NCBI RefSeq assembly: GCF_028561275.1
Contig: NZ_JAQQTF010000004.1
Location: forward strand, 124,001-188,000
DNA length: 64,000 bases
From: Aureisphaera galaxeae
GTDB taxonomy: Bacteria > Bacteroidota > Bacteroidia > Flavobacteriales > Flavobacteriaceae
Direction: 5' to 3'
Positions 9,134 to 18,379 of this stretch are shown here, one piece after another (position 1 is the first letter of the stretch; each line of letters starts with the position of its first letter). Position numbers and translations under genes: made by a program. The notes below the pieces were generated by a model, which was given only the letters and a program-made list of their open reading frames with translations, had not been told where the DNA came from and made no database searches.

Positions 9134-10588
9134 ATGAGCGAAGCAGTAAGAGCCCTAGAACCCAAAGCACTTTGGAACCATTTTGCAGATTTAAACGCAG
9201 TACCCCGAGCATCTAAAAAAGAAGAGAGAGTCATTCAATTCATGAAAGATTTCGGAGCGGGATTGGGGCTGGAAACCTATGAAGATGAAGTAGGAAATGT
9301 CATTATCCGTAAGCCCGCAACCACAGGAATGGAAGATAGAACGCCCATCGTAATGCAGTCGCATTTAGACATGGTGCACCAAAAGAATAACGACACCGTA
9401 TTCGATTTCGACACACAGGGAATCGATATGTTTATCGATGGGGATTGGGTGAAAGCCAACGGAACTACGCTTGGAGCCGATAATGGCTTGGGTGTAGCTA
9501 CGATCATGGCTGTTTTGGCGAGTAAGGAAATTGCTCATCCCGATTTGGAAGCCTTGTTTACCATCGACGAAGAAACGGGGATGACGGGTGCCATGGGGCT
9601 GAAAGGTGGTTTACTGAAAGGAGGCATACTGCTTAACCTCGATACGGAAGAAGACGACGAAATTGGCGTGGGATGTGCTGGTGGGGTAGATGTGACTGCC
9701 GAAGGGACTTATGCTGTGGTTGAAGTTCCTGAAAATAGCCAAGCCTATACCATTACCTTAAAAGGATTGCAAGGCGGACACAGTGGAATGGATATCATTA
9801 AAGGATTGGGAAATGCCAATAAGTTAATGAACCGCATCTTAGCCGCTGTAAATAACGAATGTCATATTGCTGAAATAGCCGGAGGAAGTCTTAGGAATGC
9901 GATCCCAAGGGAAAGCGTTGCTACTGTGGTAGTGCCTATGGAAAAGGTGTCCGATTTTGTTTCTAAGGTAGAGGCAGCACAATTTAGTATTGTTGAAGAG
10001 TACAAGTTGTTGGAACCAGAGCTTTCCATTGAAACTGAAAAGACTGCTATGCCTGCTTCAGTAATGGGCAAGGAAGATCAAACAAAATTGATCAATGCTA
10101 TCTATGCCGCTCACAATGGCGTGTACAGAATGAGCCCAGCGATCGAAGGGTTGGTGGAAGCCTCCAATAATATTGCTAAGGTTACGGTAGCTGAAGGCAA
10201 CATAAAAGTTGAATGCCTTACCCGTTCTTCGGTGGAATCTTCCAAGGACGATGTTGCCAATACCCTAAGAGCAGTATTTGAAATGGCAGGATACACCGTT
10301 AGCCTTTCTGGCGCCTATCCTGGTTGGGCACCCAATATGGACAGTCCTATCCTGAAAGTGATGGAGCAACTTTATGAAGAGCTCAATAATGAAAAACCAC
10401 ATGTGGCTGCTTGTCACGCAGGTCTGGAATGTGGTATCCTGGGGCAAAACTATCCCGAAATGGATATGATTTCTTTTGGCCCTACCATTAAAGGAGCACA
10501 TTCCCCTGACGAAAGAGCGAGTATTTCCTCAACCCAGAAGTATTGGAAATATGTTGTTGAAATACTGAAGAGCATTCCGAAACAATAG
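9134..10588 (+). CDS. pepD: Aminoacyl-histidine dipeptidase (Xaa-His dipeptidase, M20C)
   Basis: A 484-residue cytosolic di-zinc dipeptidase that splits carnosine-like Xaa-His and other dipeptides. The M20 ligand motifs are visible in order: VMQSHLDMVHQ (His), GADNGLGVA (bridging Asp), DEETGMTGAMG (catalytic Glu pair), LNLDTEEDDEIGVGCAGG, and SFGPTIKGAHSPDE near the C-terminus. The length equals the normal PepD size. The start MSEAVRALEPKALWNHF aligns with the family start. It probably forms a unit with the 218-residue membrane protein that follows after 15 bases. Confidence 0.95.
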   Translation: MSEAVRALEPKALWNHFADLNAVPRASKKEERVIQFMKDFGAGLGLETYEDEVGNVIIRKPATTGMEDRTPIVMQSHLDMVHQKNNDTVFDFDTQGIDMFIDGDWVKANGTTLGADNGLGVATIMAVLASKEIAHPDLEALFTIDEETGMTGAMGLKGGLLKGGILLNLDTEEDDEIGVGCAGGVDVTAEGTYAVVEVPENSQAYTITLKGLQGGHSGMDIIKGLGNANKLMNRILAAVNNECHIAEIAGGSLRNAIPRESVATVVVPMEKVSDFVSKVEAAQFSIVEEYKLLEPELSIETEKTAMPASVMGKEDQTKLINAIYAAHNGVYRMSPAIEGLVEASNNIAKVTVAEGNIKVECLTRSSVESSKDDVANTLRAVFEMAGYTVSLSGAYPGWAPNMDSPILKVMEQLYEELNNEKPHVAACHAGLECGILGQNYPEMDMISFGPTIKGAHSPDERASISSTQKYWKYVVEILKSIPKQ

Positions 10589-10603
10589 CCGTTTATTGCA
10601 TAC

Positions 10604-11260
10604 ATGATCACCACTCTTAGAAAGTCGCTAAAGTACTTCGTTATTACCTTTCTAAATGCTGGGATGCTTTTGTTTTTGCTATTTTATTGGGTGGATTTAA
10701 TAGAGATAACCTTCGACGAATGGCAGGTCTTTATTGATTTATTTTGGCTATTTCTCTATACGCTTTCCAATTTAGTGGTACTACGATTATTGGTATCCTT
10801 TTTTCGATGGCGAAAATTTGGTTCCCTTAGAAAGAAAATGATCATCAGTGTTTTGGTAACATTATTGGCGAGTAGTTCTTTGTATTACCGCTATTTGGGG
10901 AAAGTATACGAAAATAAGATTGTAAATGTCGAGGTGCGGGAAAGCCTTAACAACAAGATTACAGAGGTAGAGGGTGGTTTGGCCAATGGACATAAAGCAG
11001 AGAATCTTACATACGAAGAATACATGTATATCACCGAGTTGAATTGGTTTCCAGAAGTTCCCGAGGCGGCTAGTCGTATTTCCTATAGTTATGATTACGA
11101 TGGTTTTCTTCCTGATTATTCATTCAGTTTGGAGTATGACCTGCCTTTGGAAGTACAAGTAGACACCATGTCTTATGAAGGCGAGCAGTTTATGAAAGGC
11201 CGTTCCTTCGAGATCATTGATGGCAAGAAAAGAGTAAGTTATTACGAATGGCTTCAATAA
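10604..11260 (+). CDS. Uncharacterised three-segment membrane protein
   Basis: A 218-residue protein with hydrophobic segments at about 10-31, 41-68 and 78-96, then a soluble tail of some 120 residues rich in acidic and aromatic residues (TYEEYMYITELNWFPEVPE; YDYDGFLPDYSFSLEYDL). I do not recognise a family. It starts 15 bases after pepD and ends right at a strong terminator, so it is probably the last gene of the pepD transcript. Confidence 0.7.
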   Translation: MITTLRKSLKYFVITFLNAGMLLFLLFYWVDLIEITFDEWQVFIDLFWLFLYTLSNLVVLRLLVSFFRWRKFGSLRKKMIISVLVTLLASSSLYYRYLGKVYENKIVNVEVRESLNNKITEVEGGLANGHKAENLTYEEYMYITELNWFPEVPEAASRISYSYDYDGFLPDYSFSLEYDLPLEVQVDTMSYEGEQFMKGRSFEIIDGKKRVSYYEWLQ

Positions 11261-11290
11261 AAAAACCTCCGTTTAAACGGAGGTTTTTTT
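11259..11290. terminator. Bidirectional terminator
   Basis: A perfect palindrome AAAAACCTCCGTTT/AAACGGAGGTTTTT (11261-11288) with A- and T-runs on either side lies between convergent genes (10604-11260 plus, 11308-12438 minus) and can serve both. Confidence 0.9.
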
Positions 11291-11307
11291 TAGCTTGTAT
11301 TTTTTAC

Positions 11308-12438
11308 TTATTCAGCATTATTTACGATCTCGGTCAATTCCAATTCAAAGATCACATCTGTGTTGGGTGGAATACCACCTCTAGGTGCTCCTTGCTCACC
11401 CCAAGCCAAGTGTGATGGAATGAATAAGGTTACTTTATCTCCTACAGACATTTGTAGCATTCCTTCCTCGAATCCGGCGATGAAAGTTGCTTGTGTATTG
11501 TAAGGGCTCTGAATTGGCGCATACTGTCCAGCAGCCAATCTTCTTTGATCTACTCTTTCATATTTTTCAGCCACCTCAAGTACGTTGGTATCCAAAAGTC
11601 TTCCGTCTGCAAAGTATCCTACGTAGTTTAATTTTACTTGGTCAGCTTCGGTTGGTCTTGCTCCACCCGCTTTGTTGTTCCAATGAATCTGAAGTCCAGA
11701 CTCCGTAGTTTCTGATTTGGTTTTCAGCTCGTTCAATTCGGCCATGGTCGTCTCGGCAACTTTCGCAAGACGCTCTTCTTTTTCTTTCTTAGCTTTTTCA
11801 ATGTTCTCCATTTCAGCAGCAAAAGAAGGTACGGTAGCTCCTTTGTTGATGATGTTTACTTCTTGAATGATTACAGGCTCTACTGGCTTGTCTCCAGGCT
11901 TACTAGTCTCCACACTTCCAATAGTGTCAACAATTTGCTGTCCTACTACGATTTCACCAAAAACTGTGTGCTTTCCGTCCAACCAAGGTGTTTCCTTTAA
12001 TGTGATGAAAAACTGACTTCCATTGGTAGCAGCTCCAGAATTAGCCATAGAAAGAAGCCCTTTCCTGTCGTGCTTTAAGGAGTCTACAAACTCATCAGGG
12101 AAACGGTATCCTGGATTTCCAGTGCCATCTCCTTTAGGATCTCCTCCTTGAATCATGAAATCCTTAATTACCCTGTGGAAGGTAAGGTTGTTGAAATAAG
12201 GCTTTCCTTTATATACAGAGTCGACCATTTCGTGGGAACCTTCGGCCAATTCCACAAAATTGGCAACGGTAAGCGGGGTAGCCTTTTCATAGAACTTGGC
12301 TACAAACGTCCCTTTATTGGTTATAAATTCTGCGTACAATCCCTTGTCGAGATCTGGGTATTTGCTTTTACAGGAAGTAAAAGAAACAGCGATCAGGAAA
12401 ACCGCCAAAAGTGTCAGATTTTTCATGGTATTATTCAT
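11308..12438 (-). CDS. Peptidyl-prolyl isomerase lipoprotein, cyclophilin-FKBP fusion
   Basis: A 376-residue lipoprotein (lipobox VSFTSC, Cys23 if translation begins at the first ATG). Residues about 35-205 form a cyclophilin domain (FHRVIKDFMIQGGDPKGDGTG, ANSGAATNGSQFFITL, LDGKHTVFGEIV), then an acidic-basic helix about 210-245, then an FKBP domain (VKLNYVGYFADGRLLDTN, FIAGFEEGMLQMSVGDKV, LAWGEQGAPRGGIPPNTDV). Two unrelated PPIase folds in one exported chain suggest a periplasmic folding factor. It overlaps gldI by 8 bases (ATGAATAA), so it is probably co-translated with the gliding PPIase. A second ATG at 12426 is possible. Confidence 0.92.
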   Translation of the reverse strand: MNNTMKNLTLLAVFLIAVSFTSCKSKYPDLDKGLYAEFITNKGTFVAKFYEKATPLTVANFVELAEGSHEMVDSVYKGKPYFNNLTFHRVIKDFMIQGGDPKGDGTGNPGYRFPDEFVDSLKHDRKGLLSMANSGAATNGSQFFITLKETPWLDGKHTVFGEIVVGQQIVDTIGSVETSKPGDKPVEPVIIQEVNIINKGATVPSFAAEMENIEKAKKEKEERLAKVAETTMAELNELKTKSETTESGLQIHWNNKAGGARPTEADQVKLNYVGYFADGRLLDTNVLEVAEKYERVDQRRLAAGQYAPIQSPYNTQATFIAGFEEGMLQMSVGDKVTLFIPSHLAWGEQGAPRGGIPPNTDVIFELELTEIVNNAE

Positions 12439-12985
12439 TTTCTTGAGTTGTTATCGTTTTTAAGGTTACAGTGCTTCGTACAGGTACGTTGGTACCCAAT
12501 TTATTTTCTATACCGTAGTATCCATAGGCCTTGTATGAAGGGAAAAGAAAGGTGACCGTTTCGCCAACTTTCATCAGTTTTAACCCATCACGGATACCAG
12601 AGATTAATTCTTGGTTGGATTGATCGATCTTATAGTTCTGAACTCCATTATCCGATTCGGACAGGATCAGTTTCCCGTTTAGGGTTTTGATATCATACGT
12701 GAAGGTAACATCGTCCCCAAACTTAGGCGGATTAGATGGTAAGGAGTCCTTCACATTGTAGTAATACCAAAAACCACTATCTGAGGTTAAATAGGTCTTA
12801 GCCGTATCCTGCTCTATAATAGTAGCGATCATTTTTTCCTCCTGTTCCAGTAGGATTTTGTTCCTTTCGGCAGACTCCTTAATGAATGTGCCCGAAGTGG
12901 TCCTTACGGGCCTTCTTGCCTCTGGTCCCTTACAGGCGAACAAAGACAATGCAGCAATACTCAAAAGGAGTAGATTACGCGTCAT
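12431..12985 (-). CDS. gldI: Gliding motility lipoprotein GldI, FKBP-type isomerase
   Basis: A 184-residue lipoprotein (MTRNLLLLSIAALSLFACKG, lipidated Cys18) with an N-terminal helical region and a C-terminal FKBP domain (GDDVTFTYDIKTLNGKLI, ELISGIRDGLKLMKVGETV, YGYYGIENKLGTNVPV). GldI is required for gliding in Flavobacterium and is thought to fold envelope proteins of the Gld/T9SS machinery. It overlaps nrnA upstream by 11 bases and the cyclophilin-FKBP gene downstream by 8, so the three genes form one translationally coupled unit. Together with the T9SS cargo protein in this window it argues for a gliding or T9SS-bearing organism. Confidence 0.9.
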   Translation of the reverse strand: MTRNLLLLSIAALSLFACKGPEARRPVRTTSGTFIKESAERNKILLEQEEKMIATIIEQDTAKTYLTSDSGFWYYYNVKDSLPSNPPKFGDDVTFTYDIKTLNGKLILSESDNGVQNYKIDQSNQELISGIRDGLKLMKVGETVTFLFPSYKAYGYYGIENKLGTNVPVRSTVTLKTITTQENE

Positions 12986-13997
12986 GGTTTAGGGCATTTT
13001 TATAGGCTGGCAATATACTAATAAAATGTTGTATCGCTTTTTGTAACGGTTTTTCGCTTCTTCCACCAGCCGCATTGGTGTGGCCGCCACCATTGAAATG
13101 TGCACGGGCAAACTCATTTACGGAGAAAGACCCCGTGCTTCTAAAGGAGATTTTGGTAATGCCTTCCTGCTTATTTTCAATAAAAATAATGGCGAAAACA
13201 ATGTCCTTTAAGGAGAGGGCATAGTTTACAAATCCTTCGGTATCTCCCTTCTTGAAATTGTTATCATCCAGTTCCTGCTGGGACAGGGAGATATAGGCTG
13301 TACGATATTCGGGAAGCACATGTAGATTATTCAGTGCGGTCCCTAATAGCTTCATCCGATCCTGACTGTTGGTATCGTAGATGTTCTGGTGTATGGAGCT
13401 GTTCTTTGCCCCTTTTTCAATAAGGGACGCGATGACTCTGTGTGTTGTAGCTGTGGTGGCTGGAAATCGGAACGATCCAGTATCGGTCATGATCCCCACA
13501 TACAATTGGGTGGCGATTTCCGGTGAAATTTCATCCACACCCTTCAATGCTTCAATAAAGTGAAACACCATTTGCGCTGTAGAACTCATGGAAGTATCAC
13601 TATAGGTCGCGACCGCATAATCATCTGGCGAAAGGTGATGGTCTATCATCACAAAAGGAGCCTTTACGTTTTCCAACGTTTCGGTAAGATTACCCGTACG
13701 GTTCAAGGCATTAAAGTCTAGCGTAAATACAATATCCGCGGCTTCTATCGCCTTGGTCACCTGATCTGTATGTTTGTCGAAATTCAGAATATCGGAGCAT
13801 CCTGGAATCCATTTCAGGAACTCCGGGAAATCATTGGGCATGATCACTTGGGTCGTATGTCCGCGTTGTTTTAGAAAAAAAGAGAGTCCCAAACAGGAAC
13901 CCACGGCGTCACCATCTGGGTTTTTATGGCCAATCACCACTATGTTTTTAGGGTTGGCAAGCAAGGTATTTACCGTTTCTAGGGTATCTTTATTCAT
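12975..13997 (-). CDS. nrnA: DHH/DHHA1 phosphoesterase, NrnA-like
   Basis: A 340-residue cytosolic phosphoesterase. The DHH metal motifs are present: GHKNPDGDAVGS near residue 24, TLDFNALN, and MIDHHLSPDD; DHHA1 follows at the C-terminus with GGGHTNAAGG. NrnA enzymes degrade nanoRNA/short oligoribonucleotides and dephosphorylate pAp. It heads the unit with gldI and the cyclophilin-FKBP gene, a functional mix typical of Flavobacteriaceae at this locus. The bifunctional activity is inferred from the family. Confidence 0.88.
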   Translation of the reverse strand: MNKDTLETVNTLLANPKNIVVIGHKNPDGDAVGSCLGLSFFLKQRGHTTQVIMPNDFPEFLKWIPGCSDILNFDKHTDQVTKAIEAADIVFTLDFNALNRTGNLTETLENVKAPFVMIDHHLSPDDYAVATYSDTSMSSTAQMVFHFIEALKGVDEISPEIATQLYVGIMTDTGSFRFPATTATTHRVIASLIEKGAKNSSIHQNIYDTNSQDRMKLLGTALNNLHVLPEYRTAYISLSQQELDDNNFKKGDTEGFVNYALSLKDIVFAIIFIENKQEGITKISFRSTGSFSVNEFARAHFNGGGHTNAAGGRSEKPLQKAIQHFISILPAYKNALNHDA

Positions 13998-14075
13998 AAG
14001 CGATGCGAAGATACGATTTCTTAATAGTTCAGTAATGTGGCTTTAACTAAATTTGAACAATCTAACACGTGTATT

Positions 14076-15122
14076 ATGAAATACCTATTATTCCTACTAC
14101 TGCCGTTTGTAGGACTTTCCTGTAAACAAGCGAAAACCGCTCAGGGAAGTACTTCGGAAATCCCTTCAGAAAGTACTTGGGATTTCACCTTGGTTTTTGC
14201 CAGTTGTAGTGATCAAGATCGTCCGCAACCCCTTTGGGAGCCTATTGTAAGCCATTCGCCCGATCTTTTCATTTGGGGAGGCGACAATATCTATGCAGAT
14301 ACGAAGGATATGGATAAAATGAAGGCCGATTACGATAAGGTTTTGGCCCATCCGGGATATCAAAAACTAATGGAATCGACCACCATTATCGGAACCTGGG
14401 ATGACCATGATTATGGTAAAAACGATGCGGGTAGTGAATGGCCCAAAAAGGAAGAGGCGAAGCAGTTATTTTTGGATTTTCTGAAAGTACCGGAAGACGA
14501 TGACCGTTACCAGCGGGAAGGAGTATATTCCTCTTATAGTACCGAAGCACAGGGTAAGAAGTTAAAATTCATTCTTCTCGATACCCGAACCTTTCGCGAC
14601 TCCTTGCTAAAAAGTACGGTTAAGGGCAGACGATACGAAGCTTGGCCAATAGAGGATACTACAAAAACCATTTTGGGAGAAGCCCAATGGCAATGGCTGA
14701 AAGGGGAGTTAGCAGATGAAACGGCAGATTTTACCATCATCGTAACCAGTATACAATACCTGAACGATAGACATGGCTGGGAGCGCTGGGGAAATATGCC
14801 AGCCGAAGCGAAAAAGTTGGAGCATCTCATATACAATGCCAAGGCCAAAAATATCTTCCTGCTTAGCGGAGATCGACACATGGCAGAAGTGTCTAGAAAA
14901 AACACTCATGGACTTTCCTATCCTTTAATCGATTTTACTACCAGTGGCATGACCCATACTTGGATTACAAATACTACTGAGTCCAATCCATATAGAATAA
15001 GCAATGTGGTGAAGCGTCTTAACTTTGGAGTGATTCGGTTTGATCTGGACGCCCAAAAGGTGGCTTTCGAGATTCGTGGGGAAGACAACTTTTTGTACGA
15101 ACGGCATGATGTCCACTATTAA
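14076..15122 (+). CDS. PhoD-like alkaline phosphatase family lipoprotein
   Basis: Start chosen at ATG 14076 because it yields a lipoprotein signal (MKYLLFLLLPFVGLSCKQ); an upstream in-frame ATG at 14037 would put a polar stretch before it. The 348-residue protein has the metallophosphatase pattern of PhoD: FASCSDQDRPQPLW, WGGDNIYAD, TWDDHDYGKND, LLDTRTFRD and LLSGDRHMAEV. It is predicted to be an exported, metal-dependent phosphomonoesterase or phosphodiesterase. It is a monocistronic gene between divergent nrnA and ndk. Confidence 0.88.
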   Translation: MKYLLFLLLPFVGLSCKQAKTAQGSTSEIPSESTWDFTLVFASCSDQDRPQPLWEPIVSHSPDLFIWGGDNIYADTKDMDKMKADYDKVLAHPGYQKLMESTTIIGTWDDHDYGKNDAGSEWPKKEEAKQLFLDFLKVPEDDDRYQREGVYSSYSTEAQGKKLKFILLDTRTFRDSLLKSTVKGRRYEAWPIEDTTKTILGEAQWQWLKGELADETADFTIIVTSIQYLNDRHGWERWGNMPAEAKKLEHLIYNAKAKNIFLLSGDRHMAEVSRKNTHGLSYPLIDFTTSGMTHTWITNTTESNPYRISNVVKRLNFGVIRFDLDAQKVAFEIRGEDNFLYERHDVHY

Positions 15123-15136
15123 AGAATGGTTAAGGA

Positions 15137-15167
15137 TTGTTTTTTGCTTTCCAAAATGCTACTTTTG
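15137..15167 (+). promoter_or_regulatory. Bacteroidota-type promoter of ndk
   Basis: TTG (15137-15139), 20 bases, then TACTTTTG (15160-15167) matches the -33 TTG / -7 TAnnTTTG consensus with a normal spacer. The ndk ATG follows 20 bases later, which also supports starting ndk at 15188 and not at the in-frame ATG at 15137. Confidence 0.65.
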
Positions 15168-15187
15168 CACCCAAATTAAAAACATCT

Positions 15188-15607
15188 ATGAGAACAGATA
15201 GAACTTTTACCATGTTAAAGCCTGATAGCGTTGAAAAAGGAAACGTAGGGCCTATTCTTGAAAAAATCACTGCAGCTGGATTCAGAATTGCTGCCATGAA
15301 ATTAACTCAAATGACCAAGGCAGATGCCGAGGCTTTCTATGCAATCCACAAGGAGCGTCCGTTCTTTGGAGAGTTGGTAGAATACATGACAAGAGGTCCT
15401 ATTGTGGCTGCTGTTCTTGAAAAAGATAACGCTGTTGAAGATTTCCGTACCTTAATTGGTGCTACGAACCCAGCAGAGGCTGCAGAGGGAACCATTCGTA
15501 AGCTGTATGCTGCGTCTATTGGTGAAAATGCAGTTCACGGAAGTGATAGCGACGAAAACGCTGAGATTGAAAGTCAATTCCATTTCGCCGGAAGAGAGAT
15601 TTTCTAA
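15188..15607 (+). CDS. ndk: Nucleoside-diphosphate kinase
   Basis: A 139-residue enzyme transferring the terminal phosphate among NTPs and dNTPs. From ATG 15188 it begins [18 protein letters not shown], the normal family start; the longer frame would read through the promoter. The active-site region [15 protein letters not shown] and [13 protein letters not shown] is intact, with H117 as phospho-histidine. The length is normal. It is monocistronic, between its own promoter and a terminator at 15631-15675. Confidence 0.97.
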   Translation: MRTDRTFTMLKPDSVEKGNVGPILEKITAAGFRIAAMKLTQMTKADAEAFYAIHKERPFFGELVEYMTRGPIVAAVLEKDNAVEDFRTLIGATNPAEAAEGTIRKLYAASIGENAVHGSDSDENAEIESQFHFAGREIF

Positions 15608-15630
15608 TCGACCAAAGATATTTAGAAAGT

Positions 15631-15675
15631 AAGCCGTGTTATCCTAAGCTTGTCGAAGGAACACGGCTTTTTTAT
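15631..15675 (+). terminator. Terminator of ndk with repeat-like loop
   Basis: Stem AAGCCGTGTT (15631-15640) pairs with AACACGGCTT (15660-15669) and is followed by a T-run. The 19-base loop contains CCTAAGCTTGTCGAAGG, similar to the repeat core at 3109-3128. Confidence 0.8.
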
Positions 15676-15975
15676 TTATCGTAGGACTACTTTCTTAATG
15701 AGGTCACTTCCCAATTCTTCATTGAGTAGGCGAATTATTTTTTCTTTTCCGTAGCTCAATTCCTCCCGCAATACCGAAGAGGTTAGCTGAACATACAGCG
15801 TATCACGATCCAATAAGACATTGTCTGTGTATTTGGAAATAGCCTCTCCCATGACCGAATACCAAGCCTGTTGGGCGGAAACTTTGTCCATTCCCTTTTG
15901 TAGCTTTCGGCTCGACGCAATAAAATCTTTCAGGACATCGCCCAAGGTACTGTGTTCCCTATTTCGTTTGGCCAT
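15676..15975 (-). CDS. DUF721 protein, DciA-like
   Basis: A 99-residue basic protein (GDVLKDFIASSRKLQKGMDK; AQQAWYSVMGEAISKYTDNV; LYVQLTSSVLREELSYGKEKI) of the DUF721 family. The pattern W..vvG..i..hT....d.tL.V.v.ss.w..eL is seen. DUF721 includes DciA, the replicative-helicase loading or operating factor of bacteria lacking DnaC or DnaI. Its place in the recF operon, two bases after the lipoprotein gene, fits a replication or repair role. Function is by family inference. Confidence 0.85.
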   Translation of the reverse strand: MAKRNREHSTLGDVLKDFIASSRKLQKGMDKVSAQQAWYSVMGEAISKYTDNVLLDRDTLYVQLTSSVLREELSYGKEKIIRLLNEELGSDLIKKVVLR

Positions 15976-15977
15976 GA

Positions 15978-16394
15978 TTATAGGTTGAGGTTAAGAGGTT
16001 TAAATCGTTTGTAGGTATATGTGTTTCCATCTTCATTTTGCACCGTTAAAAGACTGTCGCTACTTTGTATAACGGTTTCCTTCCATTGCGCATAAGGCGT
16101 TTTGTAGTACAAATGAAGGTGATCCTTTTCAATTTTCAAAAGGAATTGTTCTGCTGCTTTTGTGGTTTGAAAGGTGCCATCCAATTTGGGTGCTAATTTC
16201 TTTCGGGTTCCACTATCGCCAAGCACTTCAATATAGTCAATAAGTGTGTTTATCTGAAAATCTTTAACAGTTCCATCGGGTAAAGTCACCTGGTCTATTT
16301 CCCAATAGCCCGATAAACGAGGAATGTGTTCCTCTGGAGATTGCCTTCCACAGGAAATACAGATAAGAAGAAGGGCTACATACACAAATCTCAT
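15978..16394 (-). CDS. Lipocalin-like small lipoprotein
   Basis: A 138-residue lipoprotein ([18 protein letters not shown], Cys15) with a single beta-rich domain beginning [20 protein letters not shown] and ending in strands around [11 protein letters not shown]. The pattern suggests a lipocalin-like barrel, but no firm family is recognised. Its ATG overlaps the recF stop by 4 bases (ATGA) and DUF721 follows after 2 bases, so an envelope lipoprotein is embedded between two replication/repair genes. Confidence 0.75.
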   Translation of the reverse strand: MRFVYVALLLICISCGRQSPEEHIPRLSGYWEIDQVTLPDGTVKDFQINTLIDYIEVLGDSGTRKKLAPKLDGTFQTTKAAEQFLLKIEKDHLHLYYKTPYAQWKETVIQSSDSLLTVQNEDGNTYTYKRFKPLNLNL

Positions 16395-17470
16395 AGGGCA
16401 AACATTTTATAGGATTTACTCACTTCTTTCACCACCGCCTCCGTGCGGGAGGCATGGGTGTCGCTTATAAATAATTGACCAAAATCTTCATTATCTACCA
16501 GACTAATGATCTGTGCCACGCGGTCTTCATCCAATTTGTCGAATATATCGTCCAAAAGCAAGATGGGTTGTTCTTTGCTCTGAGCTTTCAGGAAGTCGAA
16601 TTGAGCCAATTTCAGGGCGATTAAAAACGACTTTTGTTGGCCTTGCGAGCCAAATTTTTTAATGGGATGTCCATCTATTTGAAACAGCAAATCATCCTTG
16701 TGCGTTCCGAAGTTGGTATACTGGGTTATTTTATCTTTCTGAAGGTTTTGTTGCAGCAAATCCAGCAGTTTGGTATCGTGCAATTGACTTTTGTAAACGA
16801 GCTGAACCTCTTCCTTGCTATTGCTTATCACTTCGTAGCGTTTCAAGAAAATTGGCGAGAATTCTGCAATAAAGTCAACCCGCCTTGCATGGATCAAAGA
16901 GCCATATTCCTCCAATTGCATATTGTAGATATCCAGGGTATCTTGATTGAAGGTTTGGTTGGCTGCGAAATACTTCAACAGCGAATTACGTTGCTCAAGC
17001 ACTTTTTTATAGGCGATGAGCGCACGCAGGTATTCGGAATCTCCTTGAGAGATGACCCCATCCATAAATTTACGACGGGTATCGCTTCCTTCTACGATAA
17101 GATCGCGATCGCTAGGGGAAATAATGACAAGCGGGAGGAACCCAATATGTTCACTGAATTTTTCATAGGCCTTCCCATTTCGTTTAATGATTTTTTTCTG
17201 TCCACGTTTGGCGCTTACCACGATTTTTTCTGGGCGTTCCTGTTTTTCATATTGCCCTTCGATCACGAAAAATTCTTCCCCATGTTTAATATTTTGTGTG
17301 GTGATGGGATTGAAGTAGCTTTTGCCGTAGGAAAGATGATAGATCGCATCCAACACATTGGTTTTTCCTACTCCATTTAGACCCACAAAGCAGTTAATCC
17401 TTGAATCAAAATCGAACGTTCGGGAATCGAAGTTTTTGTAATTGAGTAAGGATAGTGTTTGTAACTGCAT
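16391..17470 (-). CDS. recF: DNA replication and repair protein RecF
   Basis: A 359-residue SMC-like ATPase that loads RecA at gaps and stalled forks. Start set at ATG 17468-17470 ([19 protein letters not shown]), the usual RecF start; the longer frame adds 24 unrelated residues. Walker A is [24 protein letters not shown], the signature region is [19 protein letters not shown], and Walker B is [15 protein letters not shown]. It is the first gene of recF, lipoprotein, DUF721, divergent from the TPR gene. Confidence 0.96.
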   Translation of the reverse strand: MQLQTLSLLNYKNFDSRTFDFDSRINCFVGLNGVGKTNVLDAIYHLSYGKSYFNPITTQNIKHGEEFFVIEGQYEKQERPEKIVVSAKRGQKKIIKRNGKAYEKFSEHIGFLPLVIISPSDRDLIVEGSDTRRKFMDGVISQGDSEYLRALIAYKKVLEQRNSLLKYFAANQTFNQDTLDIYNMQLEEYGSLIHARRVDFIAEFSPIFLKRYEVISNSKEEVQLVYKSQLHDTKLLDLLQQNLQKDKITQYTNFGTHKDDLLFQIDGHPIKKFGSQGQQKSFLIALKLAQFDFLKAQSKEQPILLLDDIFDKLDEDRVAQIISLVDNEDFGQLFISDTHASRTEAVVKEVSKSYKMFAL

Positions 17471-17580
17471 CAAAATTAAAGTGTTGAGGATGGCTTGAAA
17501 TGAAAAACATGCGCGCTTATTTGGGTGCTTTTCATAGTGCAAAATATTGATTTTTCCCTTTTAAATTGTAATAAAAATTT

Positions 17581-17588
17581 TATTTTTG
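17581..17588 (+). promoter_or_regulatory. Bacteroidota-type -7 box for the TPR-ribH unit
   Basis: TATTTTTG matches TAnnTTTG and lies 21 bases before the ATG at 17610. The -33 element is not clear at the expected spacing. Confidence 0.45.
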
Positions 17589-17609
17589 CGCTTCATTAAA
17601 CCATAGAAT

Positions 17610-18377
17610 ATGGCAACCTACAAGAAAAGAGGTTATAAACCCAAAACAAAAGCAGAGAAGGAAGTAGAAATCGAAGACGGAAGTGCAACGGCAGAGGTAT
17701 TTAAGACCTTAGACGAAGGAGCTTCCAAGACTGAGGCTTGGGTAGAGAAGAACCAAAAATATATTATAGGATTTGTTGGAATTGTAGCGCTTAGTATCCT
17801 AGGATTCTTGGCATATCAAAACTTTATCCAGGAGCCTAAACAAGCAGAAGCGACTAGCGAGATGTTCCAAGCACAATCGCATTACGCAGCTGCATTGAAT
17901 GCAACTACACAAAAAGATTCCTTGTACAACCTTGCATTAATGGGGTCTGCAGGGAAATATGGTTTGGTAGACATTGCGGACAAATACAGCGGAACTGCAG
18001 CTGGGAATATTGCAAAGTACTATGCAGGGATGGCGTATTTAAACCTTAACAATTACCAAGAAGCCATCAACTACCTAGATGACTACAAGGGGAAGGACGA
18101 AGCTACGGGGCCTTTGGCCAAAGGAGCTATTGGAGATGCGTTTGTTCAGTTGAACCAGCCCGACCAAGCATTGAAGTACTATGTAGATGCAGCTACCATG
18201 AAAACCAATGACGTTACTTCGCCACGTTTCTATTTGAAGGCAGGAATTACAGCCCTTCAATTAGGACAGTCTGTGAAGGCTTTGGAGTATTTCAACATCA
18301 TTGCAGAAGATTACAAAGATTCTGAAGAAGCCGAAAAGGCTAAGCTATATAAAGGACAGGCTGAAGCAATGCAATAA
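17610..18377 (+). CDS. Membrane-anchored TPR protein, YfgM-like
   Basis: A 255-residue protein: a charged cytosolic N-terminus (MATYKKRGYKPKTKAEKEVE), one transmembrane segment at about 50-70 (YIIGFVGIVALSILGFLAY), then tetratricopeptide-like helical repeats (AKYYAGMAYLNLNNYQEAINYLDDY; GDAFVQLNQPDQALKYYVDA; KAGITALQLGQSVKALEYFN). The layout resembles YfgM/ancillary SecYEG translocon proteins. It lies 2 bases before ribH and shares its transcript. The envelope protein-handling role is inferred. Confidence 0.85.
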   Translation: MATYKKRGYKPKTKAEKEVEIEDGSATAEVFKTLDEGASKTEAWVEKNQKYIIGFVGIVALSILGFLAYQNFIQEPKQAEATSEMFQAQSHYAAALNATTQKDSLYNLALMGSAGKYGLVDIADKYSGTAAGNIAKYYAGMAYLNLNNYQEAINYLDDYKGKDEATGPLAKGAIGDAFVQLNQPDQALKYYVDAATMKTNDVTSPRFYLKAGITALQLGQSVKALEYFNIIAEDYKDSEEAEKAKLYKGQAEAMQ

Positions 18378-18379
18378 AT

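Noticed and set aside
14037-14075. Earlier start for the PhoD-like gene
   Set aside because: It would add a polar stretch in front of a good lipoprotein signal; start at 14076 fits the lipobox.
16634-17380. Plus-strand frame of 248 codons opposite recF
   Set aside because: RecF motifs on the minus strand are unambiguous; the opposite frame is a shadow.
17471-17542. N-terminal extension of RecF
   Set aside because: The extra 24 residues precede the invariant RecF start [14 protein letters not shown] and have no family counterpart.
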